DNA of 64,000 nucleotides, from contig NZ_BMPW01000006.1 of the NCBI RefSeq assembly GCF_014647795.1, positions 186,001-250,000 on the forward strand. Direction: 5' to 3'. The notes beneath the pieces were generated by a model, which was not told the DNA's origin, ran no database searches, and worked only from the letters and a program-made list of their open reading frames with translations. The DNA is from Actinoplanes campanulatus. GTDB lineage: Bacteria > Actinomycetota > Actinomycetes > Mycobacteriales > Micromonosporaceae. The position numbers were made by a program, and so were the translations under genes. Positions within the stretch are counted from its first letter, which is position 1; the number at the start of each line of letters is the position of its first letter. Below are positions 43,175-51,720 of the stretch, piece by piece.

Positions 43175-43208
43175 CTCCTTCAAGTGGCAGACATCCCCCT
43201 TGAAGGAG
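43175..43208 (+). promoter_or_regulatory. Hairpin sequestering the ribosome-binding site of PKD protein 1
   Basis: CTCCTTCAAG (43175-43184) pairs perfectly with CTTGAAGGAG (43199-43208) around a 14-nt loop. The right arm contains the AAGGAG Shine-Dalgarno used by GTG 43213. The mRNA should be closed to ribosomes unless the stem melts or is bound. Confidence 0.65.
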
Positions 43209-43212
43209 TTCT

Positions 43213-44460
43213 GTGAAGACACGCCTTGCCGTCGCCGTCGTGAGCGGCGCCCTCATCGCGGGCGGCACGCTCATCGGCGCACCGGCCTACGCGATCCCGG
43301 ACTCGGCCGCCGACGCGCCCTCCGGGAAGAACCCGTCGGCCGTCATCGAAGAGTCCGCCACCGGCCTGGACGCGGTCGACCCGACGCCGACCCCCAGCGA
43401 CCCGACGCCGACCGCGACGGACCCCACGCCGACGGATCCGACCCCGACACCGACGTCCACCGACCCGACCCCGGACACGACGAAGCCGACCGGCTCGTTC
43501 GCGCTCGACTACACCTCGGTCTGGGCCGGCCAGCAGATCAAGGTCGTCCAGGAGTCCTGGGACTACAGCGACCCGGGCGACGCCCAGAACACCCTCAAGC
43601 GGGTGGTGAGCTGGGGTGACGGCACCAGCACGGTGCTGAGCCCGACCACGTACAGCGCCCGGAAGTCGTACACCCGGGCCGGGAGCTTCAAGGTCACGGT
43701 GACCATCACCGACCCGGCCGGCAACACCTCCGCGATCCCGGCCCGTACCGTCGCGGTCACCGTGCCCGCCGGCAAGGCCTCGCTCAGCCGCAAGAGCGTC
43801 TACCAGGGCGCGCTGTTCAACATCAACATCGGCAAGGTCCCGGCCGGGGCGACGATGTACAAGATCGACTGGAGTGACGGCTGGGACTCGTCCCACTGGT
43901 CGTCGACCAGGTCGCTCTCCGGCCGCATCCTCTACCGGTGGAAGTGGGACCCGGCGCTGCGGCGGCACGTCAAGGTCAGCAACGCCCGCCTCTCCGGGAC
44001 CCGCACGCTCCGGATCGCCTGGGGTAACGACAAGGGCTACGGCGCCTGGCAGACGATCGGCAACCTCAACCTCGTCAAGGACAAGTGGAAGCCGACCCTG
44101 ACGATCAAGAAGCCGTCCAGCACCAACCGGGCGAGCTCCTGGAAGACGATCACCGGCACCGTCGCCGACAAGGGCTCCGGCGTGCGGCACCTCGGCGTCA
44201 CCGCCTTCCGGATCACCAAGAGCGGCAAGGCCTACTGCCTCACCCCGGCGCGGAAGTGGAAGCGGTACTACAGCGACGCCGACGTCAACAAGTACTGCTA
44301 CGCGACCGGTGTCAAGGTGAAGATCAAGAACGGCAAGTGGTCGCTCAAGCTGCCTGCCGGCCTCGCCAAGAACCAGTACTTCGCGGTCGACGCCTGGGTC
44401 TACGACTACGCGGACTACTTCCGCCAGACCTACCGCACCGCGGAGATCACCCGTAGTTGA
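43213..44460 (+). CDS. Secreted PKD-domain protein 1
   Basis: A 415-residue exported protein. A Sec signal peptide ends AYA at residue 27. A Thr/Pro/Asp linker (about 55-95) precedes a PKD-like domain with the VVSWGDGT motif (about 96-190). A middle beta domain and a C-terminal domain with a cysteine pair (YCLTPARKWKRYY and KYCYATG) follow. There is no cell-wall sorting signal, so it is released or held non-covalently. It is a clear paralogue of the next gene. Binding to surfaces or polysaccharides is a guess from PKD domains. Confidence 0.83.
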   Translation: MKTRLAVAVVSGALIAGGTLIGAPAYAIPDSAADAPSGKNPSAVIEESATGLDAVDPTPTPSDPTPTATDPTPTDPTPTPTSTDPTPDTTKPTGSFALDYTSVWAGQQIKVVQESWDYSDPGDAQNTLKRVVSWGDGTSTVLSPTTYSARKSYTRAGSFKVTVTITDPAGNTSAIPARTVAVTVPAGKASLSRKSVYQGALFNINIGKVPAGATMYKIDWSDGWDSSHWSSTRSLSGRILYRWKWDPALRRHVKVSNARLSGTRTLRIAWGNDKGYGAWQTIGNLNLVKDKWKPTLTIKKPSSTNRASSWKTITGTVADKGSGVRHLGVTAFRITKSGKAYCLTPARKWKRYYSDADVNKYCYATGVKVKIKNGKWSLKLPAGLAKNQYFAVDAWVYDYADYFRQTYRTAEITRS

Positions 44461-44466
44461 TCGCCC

Positions 44467-44497
44467 GATGCCCGCCGGTGAGAAACCGGCGGGCATC
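44467..44497 (+). terminator. Terminator between the PKD genes
   Basis: A perfect 13-bp stem (44467-44479 with 44485-44497), 5-nt loop, then GCTGTTTTCC. Each PKD gene is therefore a separate transcription unit. Confidence 0.85.
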
Positions 44498-44585
44498 GCT
44501 GTTTTCCAGGCCTTCCGCAGGATTGATCGTGGTCCTGGGCTGGGGTAGCGTCGCGACAACCACGGGGAGGCCTGGGTTTCGCGTG

Positions 44586-44612
44586 TCCTTCGTGTGGTTC
44601 CGCACCGAAGGA
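44586..44612 (+). promoter_or_regulatory. Hairpin sequestering the ribosome-binding site of PKD protein 2
   Basis: TCCTTCG (44586-44592) pairs with CGAAGGA (44606-44612) around a 13-nt loop; two more inner pairs are possible. The right arm overlaps the GAAGGAG Shine-Dalgarno of TTG 44620. The loop sequence differs from that of the first gene, so the structure rather than the sequence is shared. Confidence 0.55.
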
Positions 44613-44619
44613 GTCGAAG

Positions 44620-45936
44620 TTGAAGTCACGGCACACCCGTCCGCTCGTGGCCGCGATCGTCAGTGGCGTGCTGGTGGCCGGCGGCGTGGTCGTCACGTCC
44701 CCGGCGTCGGCGGTCGGCCCGGCCACCACGGTGGTCAACCTGGCCGACGAGTCGACCGACCCCACCGTGGACCCGACGACGGACCCGACCACGGAGCCGA
44801 CGACCGACCCCACGACGGACCCGACCACGACGCCGCCGACGACCGAGCCGACGACGACGCCGCCCACCACCGAGCCGACGACGACCCCACCCACCACCGA
44901 GCCGACGACGACCCCGCCGACCACCGGGCCGACCACGACGCCGCCGACCACCGGGCCGACCGGTGACACCGGGGCGCCGACCGGCTCGTTCCGGGTGAAC
45001 GCCACCTCGCTCTGGCTCGGCCAGTCGGTGCAGCTCAGCCAGACCGCCGCCGACTTCCAGGACGACACCGACACGGACGCGCAGATCACCCGGGTCGTCA
45101 ACTGGGGCGACGGCTCGGCGCCGCAGACGCTCGCGGCCGGCGCCGTCGGTGCGACCAGGCAGTACTCCCGGGTCGCGTCGTTCACGATCACCGTGACGAT
45201 GACCGACCGGGCCGGCAACGCCCGCACCCTCACCCGGACCGTCGCGGTGACCAACCCGGCCGGGAAGTACTCACTCAGCCGGGCCGGTGTCTACCAGGGC
45301 TACCCGTTCGCCGTGAAGATCAGCAGCCTGCCGGCCGGGACCCGGTACGTGTCGATCGACTGGGGCAACAACTACCGGTCCGGCCTGTCGGCGAAGACCG
45401 GCACCTACAACACCTCGCTCCTGTACGACTGGGATGCCGCCAGCCGCCAGTGGAACCTGAGTAGGAAGATCACCGGCGCCCGTACCCTGAAGATCGCTTT
45501 CTGGAATGCGAACGGGTGGAGCGCCTACCAGGCCATCGGCACGGTCCAGGTCTACGCCGACGCCGTGAAGCCGTCGCTGAGCATCACCAAACCGTCGAAG
45601 TCGAACCGGGTCAGCTCCTGGAAGACGGTCCGCGGAACGGCCTCCGACAAGGCGTCCGGCGTGACCCACGTGTGGATGACCGTGGCCCGATCCACCGCGA
45701 GCGGCAAACTGTACTGCCTGACCCCGCAGCGGAAGTGGAAGCGGTTCTACACCGACGCGCAGTTCCTGGCCTACTGCTCGAACTCCGGGGTCCGGGTCAC
45801 CGTCAGCAAGGGCAGATGGTCGCTCAGGCTGCCGGCCGGGGTCACCCGGGGGCAGTTCCTGGTCTACGCCTGGACGTTCGACCGGGCCGGCAACCTGACC
45901 GAGCGGGCCCGGCAGGTCACCCTGAACAAGGTTTGA
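44620..45936 (+). CDS. Secreted PKD-domain protein 2
   Basis: A 438-residue paralogue of the preceding gene with the same order: signal peptide (cleavage after ASA, about residue 31), a longer Thr/Pro linker of repeated PTTEPTTTP units (about 45-118), a PKD-like domain with VVNWGDGS, and a C-terminal domain with the paired-cysteine motif YCLTPQRKWKRFY and AYCSNSG. The start is TTG 44620, fixed by GAAGGAG 7 nt upstream. The Thr-rich linker is a likely substrate of the O-mannosyltransferase encoded at 37478-39061. Confidence 0.82.
   Translation: MKSRHTRPLVAAIVSGVLVAGGVVVTSPASAVGPATTVVNLADESTDPTVDPTTDPTTEPTTDPTTDPTTTPPTTEPTTTPPTTEPTTTPPTTEPTTTPPTTGPTTTPPTTGPTGDTGAPTGSFRVNATSLWLGQSVQLSQTAADFQDDTDTDAQITRVVNWGDGSAPQTLAAGAVGATRQYSRVASFTITVTMTDRAGNARTLTRTVAVTNPAGKYSLSRAGVYQGYPFAVKISSLPAGTRYVSIDWGNNYRSGLSAKTGTYNTSLLYDWDAASRQWNLSRKITGARTLKIAFWNANGWSAYQAIGTVQVYADAVKPSLSITKPSKSNRVSSWKTVRGTASDKASGVTHVWMTVARSTASGKLYCLTPQRKWKRFYTDAQFLAYCSNSGVRVTVSKGRWSLRLPAGVTRGQFLVYAWTFDRAGNLTERARQVTLNKV
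44764..44965 (+). repeat. Coding 24-bp tandem repeat (Thr/Pro linker)
   Basis: Imperfect units of about 24 bp encode PTTEPTTTP-type octapeptides inside PKD protein 2. Length change here would alter linker length without a frameshift. Confidence 0.75.
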
Positions 45937-45937
45937 C

Positions 45938-46972
45938 CTACATCTGGTAGGCGATGTCCGCGATGTGGTGATCGGTCAGCTCGTCGATCGGCGCCCACGC
46001 CTCGTAGACGCCACGCTCGTAGCACCGGGCGCCGGTCGTGTTGATCCCGTCCACCTCGGGGCGGAGCAGCCGCAGGCGGGCCCAGGTCTCGTCGCGCTGC
46101 AACACCCAGCAGGGGACCCCGCGCCATCGGGCCTGCTCGGCCCGGCGGCTCAGGGTCTGCACCGGATAGCGGGCGGCACGGGTCAGCGCCCGCACCCGGA
46201 ACTCGCCGGGCGGGTCGGCGACCGCCTCGTACTCCTTGTCGTCGATCCGGCCGACCAGCCGGGCCGACCCGGCCGTGGTGCAGGGCACGTACTCCCGGTC
46301 GGGGCTGCCGCCGGGAATCTCGGAGAGCAGGCTCCGCCAGCGCGGCCCGGCCAGGCGCAGCCACCCGTGCTGCTCCGGCTGGTACGTGTACAGCACCACC
46401 TCGTCCCCGCCCGGCACATGGGCCAGCAACTGCGCGTTCGCCGGCATCGGCAGGTCCGCGAAGCCGGCCGTCACGTACTCCGGGATGAGGTCGTCGGCGC
46501 TCGGGGTGAATCCGGTGCCGAGCACCATGGCCCCGATCCGGGAGTGCGCGGGCAGCGCGGCCAGACCCGGGTGCGCGGGCTCGCCGGGGATCTCGTAGTC
46601 CAGCGGATCGGTGGCCCGCCAGCGCAGCGCGAACGTCACCTGCGAGTCGGCCGCGCCGTCCGTGCGCAGCAGTGCCAGCTCCCCGGGCTCACGCAGGTGG
46701 GCGAGGTCGCTTGCGCGGTAGCAGAAGCCGTACGGCAGCCAGCCGCCGAGATGGCCGGCAACCTGGGCGGCGGAGAGCACCTTGGTCATCCGGGTGCCCC
46801 GGCGGACCGCCGCGGTGGCCCGGATCCGGCGCAGCATCGGGTCGTCCCGGTAGGCCACCGACTGGCTCATCGACTGCACCTGCTGCCAGGTGAGGTCGCG
46901 GCGCAGCGGGGCCATCAGGGGCGGCTCGAGTGGGTCGGTGCCCAGCTCGCTCTCCTCACCGGTCACGGTCAC
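45938..46972 (-). CDS. Hypothetical protein
   Basis: A 344-residue soluble protein. The first third (LTWQQVQSMSQSVAYRDDP) and the last part (CWVLQRDETWARLRLLRPE, GARCYERGVYEAWAPIDEL) suggest two or three similar alpha/beta repeats, each ending in an acidic-aromatic segment. No family is recognised. GTG 46972 lies 7 nt from a TAGGTT box, so translation is probably leaderless. Its stop abuts the convergent PKD gene with 1 bp between them and no terminator. Confidence 0.68.
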   Translation of the reverse strand: MTVTGEESELGTDPLEPPLMAPLRRDLTWQQVQSMSQSVAYRDDPMLRRIRATAAVRRGTRMTKVLSAAQVAGHLGGWLPYGFCYRASDLAHLREPGELALLRTDGAADSQVTFALRWRATDPLDYEIPGEPAHPGLAALPAHSRIGAMVLGTGFTPSADDLIPEYVTAGFADLPMPANAQLLAHVPGGDEVVLYTYQPEQHGWLRLAGPRWRSLLSEIPGGSPDREYVPCTTAGSARLVGRIDDKEYEAVADPPGEFRVRALTRAARYPVQTLSRRAEQARWRGVPCWVLQRDETWARLRLLRPEVDGINTTGARCYERGVYEAWAPIDELTDHHIADIAYQM

Positions 46973-47051
46973 GCCGCGCAACCTAAGTGATCGCGGTGGA
47001 TATCGGATGAACGCCCGGTTACCGGAAATCTCGGCGTGCACAATGTCTCAC

Positions 47052-47957
47052 ATGCCTTCGTCTCCCCCGGGTCAGTCCCCATCAGACCGGCGCCGCGCCA
47101 AGGAAGCCCGCCGGGCCGGTGAGTTCCCGCCGGCGCCCGAGCCGCTCGCGGTCCCGGTCTTCGACAGCCACACCCACCTCGACCTCACGGTTCAGGAGGC
47201 GGGGGTGCCCGGGGACGGCGCCGGCGACCCGGTCGGGGCACTGATCGGCGCGGCCGCCAAGAGCGGTGTGGACCGGCTGGTCCAGGTGGGGGTGGACGTC
47301 GAATCGTCCCGCTGGGGCGCCGACCTGGCCGAGCATCATGAGTCGATTCTGGCGGCGGTGGCCCTTCACCCGAACGAGGCGCCGCGACTCTCCGATCTGG
47401 ACGAGGCGCTGCGCGTCATCGAGTCGCTGGCCGCCCGGCCCCGGGTGCGGGGGATCGGCGAGACCGGGCTGGACACGTTCCGTACCGGGGAGGAGGGCCG
47501 GGCCGCGCAGGAGGAGAGCTTCCGCGCGCACATCGCCATCGCGAAGCGCTACGGCAAGGCGCTGATCATCCACGACCGGGACGCGCACGCCGACGTGCTG
47601 CGGGTGCTCGACTCCGAGGGCGCGCCGGACCGGGTGGTCCTGCACTGTTTCTCCGGGGACGCCGAGTTCGCGGCCGAGTGCGTGCGCCGTGGCTACTACC
47701 TGAGCTTCGCCGGGACGGTCACCTTCGCGAGCGCCACCGGGCTGCGGGAGGCGGCCGCGATCACACCGCCCGGGCAGATGATGGTGGAGACCGACGCGCC
47801 CTACCTCACCCCGACGCCGTTCCGGGGGCGGCCCAACGCGTCGTACCTGGTTCCGCTGACCATGCGGGCGCTCGCCACCACGACCGGCACCGACCTGGAC
47901 ACGCTCTGCGCGGCGATCTCGGCCAACGGCGAGGAGGTCTTCGGCGGCTGGCGATGA
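47052..47957 (+). CDS. tatD: TatD-family metal-dependent DNase
   Basis: A 301-residue TIM-barrel hydrolase: FDSHTHLDL gives the first metal histidines, GIGETGLD the Glu, IIHDRDA and VLHCFSGD further His ligands, and ETDAPYLTP the final Asp. TatD proteins are 3'-5' exonucleases acting in DNA repair. ATG 47052 is preferred; the in-frame ATG 47043 overlaps a CACAAT box. rsmA follows after 20 bp. Confidence 0.92.
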   Translation: MPSSPPGQSPSDRRRAKEARRAGEFPPAPEPLAVPVFDSHTHLDLTVQEAGVPGDGAGDPVGALIGAAAKSGVDRLVQVGVDVESSRWGADLAEHHESILAAVALHPNEAPRLSDLDEALRVIESLAARPRVRGIGETGLDTFRTGEEGRAAQEESFRAHIAIAKRYGKALIIHDRDAHADVLRVLDSEGAPDRVVLHCFSGDAEFAAECVRRGYYLSFAGTVTFASATGLREAAAITPPGQMMVETDAPYLTPTPFRGRPNASYLVPLTMRALATTTGTDLDTLCAAISANGEEVFGGWR

Positions 47958-47977
47958 GGTCACCGTAGGCTCTGGCC

Positions 47978-48865
47978 ATGGCTGATGCACTTCTCGGCCC
48001 GGCGGAGATCCGGGACCTGGCCGCGCGCCTCGGCGTCGCGCCGACCAAGAAGCTCGGCCAGAACTTCCTGCACGACCCGAACACGATCCGCCGGATCGTG
48101 GCGGCGGCCGCCCTGCGCCCGGAGGACGTGGCCCTGGAGGTCGGCCCGGGGCTCGGCTCGCTGACGCTGGGCCTGGTCGGCGCGGTCCGGCACGTGCACG
48201 CAGTGGAGATCGACCCGGCCCTGGCCGCAGCACTGCCGGGCACCGTCACCGCGGCGCACCTCACCGTGCACCCGGCCGACGCGCTCAAGGTGACCGGCGA
48301 CCGGTTCGACCCGGCGCCGACCATGCTGGTGGCCAACCTGCCGTACAACGTGGCGGTCCCGGTGGTGCTGCACCTGCTGGCCGAGCTGCCCACCCTGCGC
48401 GGCGGGCTGGTGATGGTGCAGAAGGAGGTCGCCGACCGGCTCACCGCCGGTCCGGGATCGAAGGTGTACGGCGTGCCGTCGGTCAAGCTGGCGTGGTACG
48501 CCGAGGCGAGACCGGCCGGGAAGGTGCCGCCCGCGGTGTTCTGGCCGGTGCCCAACGTGGACTCCGGGCTGGTCGCCTTCACCCGGCGGGAGCCGCCGTC
48601 CGACGTCCCGCGGGCCGCCGTGTTCGCGGTGGTCGACGCCGCTTTCGCGCAGCGCCGCAAGACGCTGCGGGCCGCGCTGGCCGGCTGGGCGGGCGGGCCG
48701 GACCGGGCCGAGTCGGTGCTGCGGGCGGCCGGGGTCAGCCCGCAGGCCAGGGGAGAGTCGCTCACCGTGGGTGAGTTCGCCGCGATCGCGGGGGCGGCCA
48801 CACAGCAGGGGTCCGGCGGTAAGCTCAGCCCGTCCGGCGCAGAGCCCGAGGAGAAGAACTCATGA
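47978..48865 (+). CDS. rsmA: 16S rRNA dimethyladenosine transferase
   Basis: A 295-residue KsgA-type methyltransferase. [22 protein letters not shown] (SAM motif I) and [11 protein letters not shown] (catalytic motif IV) are diagnostic. It dimethylates A1518 and A1519 late in 30S assembly. ATG 47978 lies 6 nt after TAGGCT (47966-47971), hence leaderless. Its stop overlaps the ATG of an 11-codon ORF. Confidence 0.95.
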   Translation: MADALLGPAEIRDLAARLGVAPTKKLGQNFLHDPNTIRRIVAAAALRPEDVALEVGPGLGSLTLGLVGAVRHVHAVEIDPALAAALPGTVTAAHLTVHPADALKVTGDRFDPAPTMLVANLPYNVAVPVVLHLLAELPTLRGGLVMVQKEVADRLTAGPGSKVYGVPSVKLAWYAEARPAGKVPPAVFWPVPNVDSGLVAFTRREPPSDVPRAAVFAVVDAAFAQRRKTLRAALAGWAGGPDRAESVLRAAGVSPQARGESLTVGEFAAIAGAATQQGSGGKLSPSGAEPEEKNS

Positions 48866-48897
48866 CCACGGAAGCTATCCGGGACTTCGCTCCGTGA
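48862..48897 (+). CDS. 11-codon leader ORF coupling rsmA and ispE
   Basis: ATG 48862 overlaps the rsmA stop (ATGA), has a strong GAGGAG 8 nt upstream, and encodes [11 protein letters not shown] before stopping at 48895-48897, which overlaps the ispE start (GTGA). ispE itself has no clear Shine-Dalgarno. Ribosomes could pass from one to the other by termination-reinitiation. Whether the peptide matters is unknown. Confidence 0.5.
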   Translation: MTTEAIRDFAP

Positions 48898-49841
48898 CGG
48901 AGGCGTGGGGACCGGACGATGACGAGCCGCGCCCGCACCACGGTCCGGTGAAGGTGCGTGTGCCGGCGAAGATCAACCTGCATCTCGGGGTCGGCCCGCT
49001 GCGCCCGGACGGGTATCACGAGCTGAACACCGTCTACCACGCGATCAGCCTCTTCGACGAGCTGACCGCCCGCCGCGGGGACACCCTCACGCTCACCATG
49101 GAGGGTGAGGGCACCGGTGAGCTGGAGCTGGACGAGTCGAATCTGATCATCCGGGCGGCCCGGGCGCTGGCCGCCCGCGGCCGGGTCCCGGCCTACGCGC
49201 GGCTGCACCTGCGCAAGAGCATCCCGCTGGCCGGTGGTCTGGCCGGGGGCAGCGCCGACGCGGCCGCCGCCCTGATCGCCTGCGACATGCTCTGGGGTCT
49301 CGGCATGTCCCGCGACGAGCTGGCCGAGGTCGGCGCCGAGCTGGGCTCGGACGTGCCGTTCCTGCTGCACGGCGGCACCGCCCTGGGCACCGGCCACGGT
49401 GAGGCGGTCAGTCCCATCCTGGCCCGCCCGACCACCTGGCACTGGGTGGTGGCGATCGCCGACGGCGGGCTCTCCACCCCGGCCGTCTACCGCGAGTTGG
49501 ACCGGTTGCGCGCCGCCTCCTCGCCGCCCGAGCCGCTCGGCGGCCCGGACGAGCTGATGGCCGCCATGCGCCAGCGTGATCCCAAGGTGCTCGGCGCGGC
49601 GCTCGGCAACGACCTCCAGCCGGCCGCGCTCGCGCTGCGCCCGCAGCTGGCCGACGTGCTGAACGCGGGTCAGGAGGCGGGCGCCATCGCCGGGCTGGTC
49701 TCCGGGTCCGGCCCCACCTGTGTCTTCCTGGCCGCCGACGCCAACCACGCCCAGCGGGTCGCGGCCGGGCTCACCGAGGCCGGGGTGTGCCGGGCGGCGG
49801 TCACCGCGCGCGGACCGCAGCCGGGCGCGCGGGTAATCTAG
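48894..49841 (+). CDS. ispE: 4-diphosphocytidyl-2-C-methyl-D-erythritol kinase
   Basis: A 315-residue GHMP kinase of the non-mevalonate isoprenoid pathway. PAKINLHLGVG, the ATP loop PLAGGLAGGSADAAAAL and SGSGPTCVFL are the three GHMP motifs. GTG 48894 is the only start near the family N-terminus; translation probably depends on the leader ORF ending there. Gene order rsmA-ispE matches Rv1010-Rv1011. Confidence 0.94.
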   Translation: MTEAWGPDDDEPRPHHGPVKVRVPAKINLHLGVGPLRPDGYHELNTVYHAISLFDELTARRGDTLTLTMEGEGTGELELDESNLIIRAARALAARGRVPAYARLHLRKSIPLAGGLAGGSADAAAALIACDMLWGLGMSRDELAEVGAELGSDVPFLLHGGTALGTGHGEAVSPILARPTTWHWVVAIADGGLSTPAVYRELDRLRAASSPPEPLGGPDELMAAMRQRDPKVLGAALGNDLQPAALALRPQLADVLNAGQEAGAIAGLVSGSGPTCVFLAADANHAQRVAAGLTEAGVCRAAVTARGPQPGARVI

Positions 49842-49848
49842 AAGCATC

Positions 49849-51642
49849 GTGGCCAACATCATCAACCTGGACCGGGTCAGCAAGGGTTACGGCGCCGCCG
49901 GTCAGCTGCTCACCGACGTGTCGCTCGGCCTGGACGACGACGCCCGCATCGGGATCGTCGGTCTCAACGGCGCCGGCAAATCGACCCTTCTCCGCATGCT
50001 CGCCAAGACCGAGGAGCCGGACTCCGGCCGGGTCACCCACCGCCGTGACCTGCGGGTCGCGTCGCTGCCGCAGACCCTCTCCCTGGCCGGCGAGGCCACC
50101 GTGCGGGACGTCGTGCTCGGCACCGCCTGGCTGCCGCAGAGCATGGGCGCCGAGCACGAGTGGGCCGGCGACGCCGGGGTGCGCACCGTCCTCGACGGCC
50201 TCGGCATGGGCTACCTCGGGCTGGACACGCCGGTCGGGCCGATGTCCGGTGGCGAGCGCCGCCGGGTCGCCCTGGCCGCGCTGCTGGTCCGGCAGAGCGA
50301 CCTGCTGATCCTCGACGAGCCCACCAACCATCTGGACGTGGCCGGTGTCGACTGGCTCGCCAAGCACCTGCTGACCCGCCGGGGCGCGCTGCTCGTGGTC
50401 ACCCACGACCGCTGGTTCCTGGACGCGGTCTGCACCATGACCTGGGAGGTCGTGGATCAGCAGGTGCACACGTACGAGGGTGGTTACGCCGCCTGGGTGC
50501 TGTCCCGCGCCGAGCGCCAGCGGGTCGCCGCGGCCGTCGAGGCCCGCCGGCAGAACCTGTTGCGCAAGGAGATCGCCTGGCTGCGCCGTGGCCCGCCGGC
50601 CCGGACGTCGAAGCCGAAGTTCCGGATCGACGCGGCCAACGAGCTGATCGCCGATGTCCCGCCGGTCCGCGACACGGTGAGCCTCCAGCGGCTCGCCACC
50701 ACCCGGCTCGGCAAGCAGGTCTACGACCTGGAGCAGGTCGAGCTGAACGCCGGTCCGAAGAGCATCTTCCAGGGCCTGACCTGGCAGGTCGGTCCCGGCG
50801 ACCGGATCGCCGTCCTGGGCGCCAACGGGGCCGGCAAGACCACCCTGCTGCGGCTGCTCGCCGGGGTGACGAAACCGGACGGCGGCCGGCTCGTCACCGG
50901 CTCGACGGTCCGGCCGGCCTTCCTCTCCCAGGAGCTCAAGGAGCTGCCCGGGCAGTTGCGCCTGCTGGAGGCCGTGGAGGAGGTCGCGAAGCGGGTCAAG
51001 CTGGGCGACCGGGAGCTGTCGGCCGGTCAGCTCGCCGAGGTGTTCGGGTTCACCGACAAGCGGATCTGGACGCCGGTCAGCGATCTCTCCGGCGGTGAGC
51101 GGCGGCGGCTCCAGATGCTGCGCCTGCTCGCCACCGAGCCCAACGTGCTGCTGCTCGACGAGCCGACCAACGACCTGGACACTGACACCCTGGCCGCGCT
51201 GGAGGACCTGCTCGACTCGTGGCCGGGCACCATGGTGGTGGCCAGCCACGACCGTTACCTGGTGGAGCGGGTCACCGACACGGTCTACGGCATGTTCGGC
51301 GACGGCCGGCTGGTGCACCTGCCCGGCGGCATCGACGAATATCTGGCCCGGGTCGCCACGCCGGGCGCCGTGCCGACGGTCGCCAAGACGGGTGCCCCGT
51401 CCGCCGCCTCGGGGCTCTCCGCCGGCGAGCTGCGCCAGGCGAAGAAGGACCTGGCCCGGCTGGAGCGGCAGATGGAGAAGCTGTCCGACCGGGAAGCGAA
51501 GATCAACGAGAGCCTGGCCGAGCACGGCAGCAACTACGACAAGCTGATCGAGCTGGAGGCTCAGCTCAAGGCCGTGCAGCAGGAGAAGGCCGAGGCCGAG
51601 GAGGCCTGGCTCGAGCTGGCGGAGCAGGTGTCCGAGAGCTGA
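49849..51642 (+). CDS. ABC-F family ATPase (Uup-like)
   Basis: A 597-residue protein with two ABC domains and no membrane part. First Walker A GLNGAGKST, signature MSGGERRR and Walker B LLILDEPTNHLD; second GANGAGKTT, LSGGERRR and VLLLDEPTNDLD. A coiled-coil C-terminal tail (about 530-597) resembles Uup, which helps ribosomes or DNA transactions. GTG 49849 lies 9 nt from TAATCT (49834-49839). Confidence 0.92.
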   Translation: MANIINLDRVSKGYGAAGQLLTDVSLGLDDDARIGIVGLNGAGKSTLLRMLAKTEEPDSGRVTHRRDLRVASLPQTLSLAGEATVRDVVLGTAWLPQSMGAEHEWAGDAGVRTVLDGLGMGYLGLDTPVGPMSGGERRRVALAALLVRQSDLLILDEPTNHLDVAGVDWLAKHLLTRRGALLVVTHDRWFLDAVCTMTWEVVDQQVHTYEGGYAAWVLSRAERQRVAAAVEARRQNLLRKEIAWLRRGPPARTSKPKFRIDAANELIADVPPVRDTVSLQRLATTRLGKQVYDLEQVELNAGPKSIFQGLTWQVGPGDRIAVLGANGAGKTTLLRLLAGVTKPDGGRLVTGSTVRPAFLSQELKELPGQLRLLEAVEEVAKRVKLGDRELSAGQLAEVFGFTDKRIWTPVSDLSGGERRRLQMLRLLATEPNVLLLDEPTNDLDTDTLAALEDLLDSWPGTMVVASHDRYLVERVTDTVYGMFGDGRLVHLPGGIDEYLARVATPGAVPTVAKTGAPSAASGLSAGELRQAKKDLARLERQMEKLSDREAKINESLAEHGSNYDKLIELEAQLKAVQQEKAEAEEAWLELAEQVSES

Positions 51643-51720
51643 AGCGGGGGGTGTGGCTGCGCCCGTTGTCGGGGATACGCGAGAATCTGCTCGAAGACAC
51701 CTGACCTTGGAGACGGAACC

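Noticed and set aside
44764-44965. Regular repeats considered as a CRISPR array
   Set aside because: Units are contiguous, in frame and code for a Thr/Pro linker; there are no unique spacers and no cas genes.
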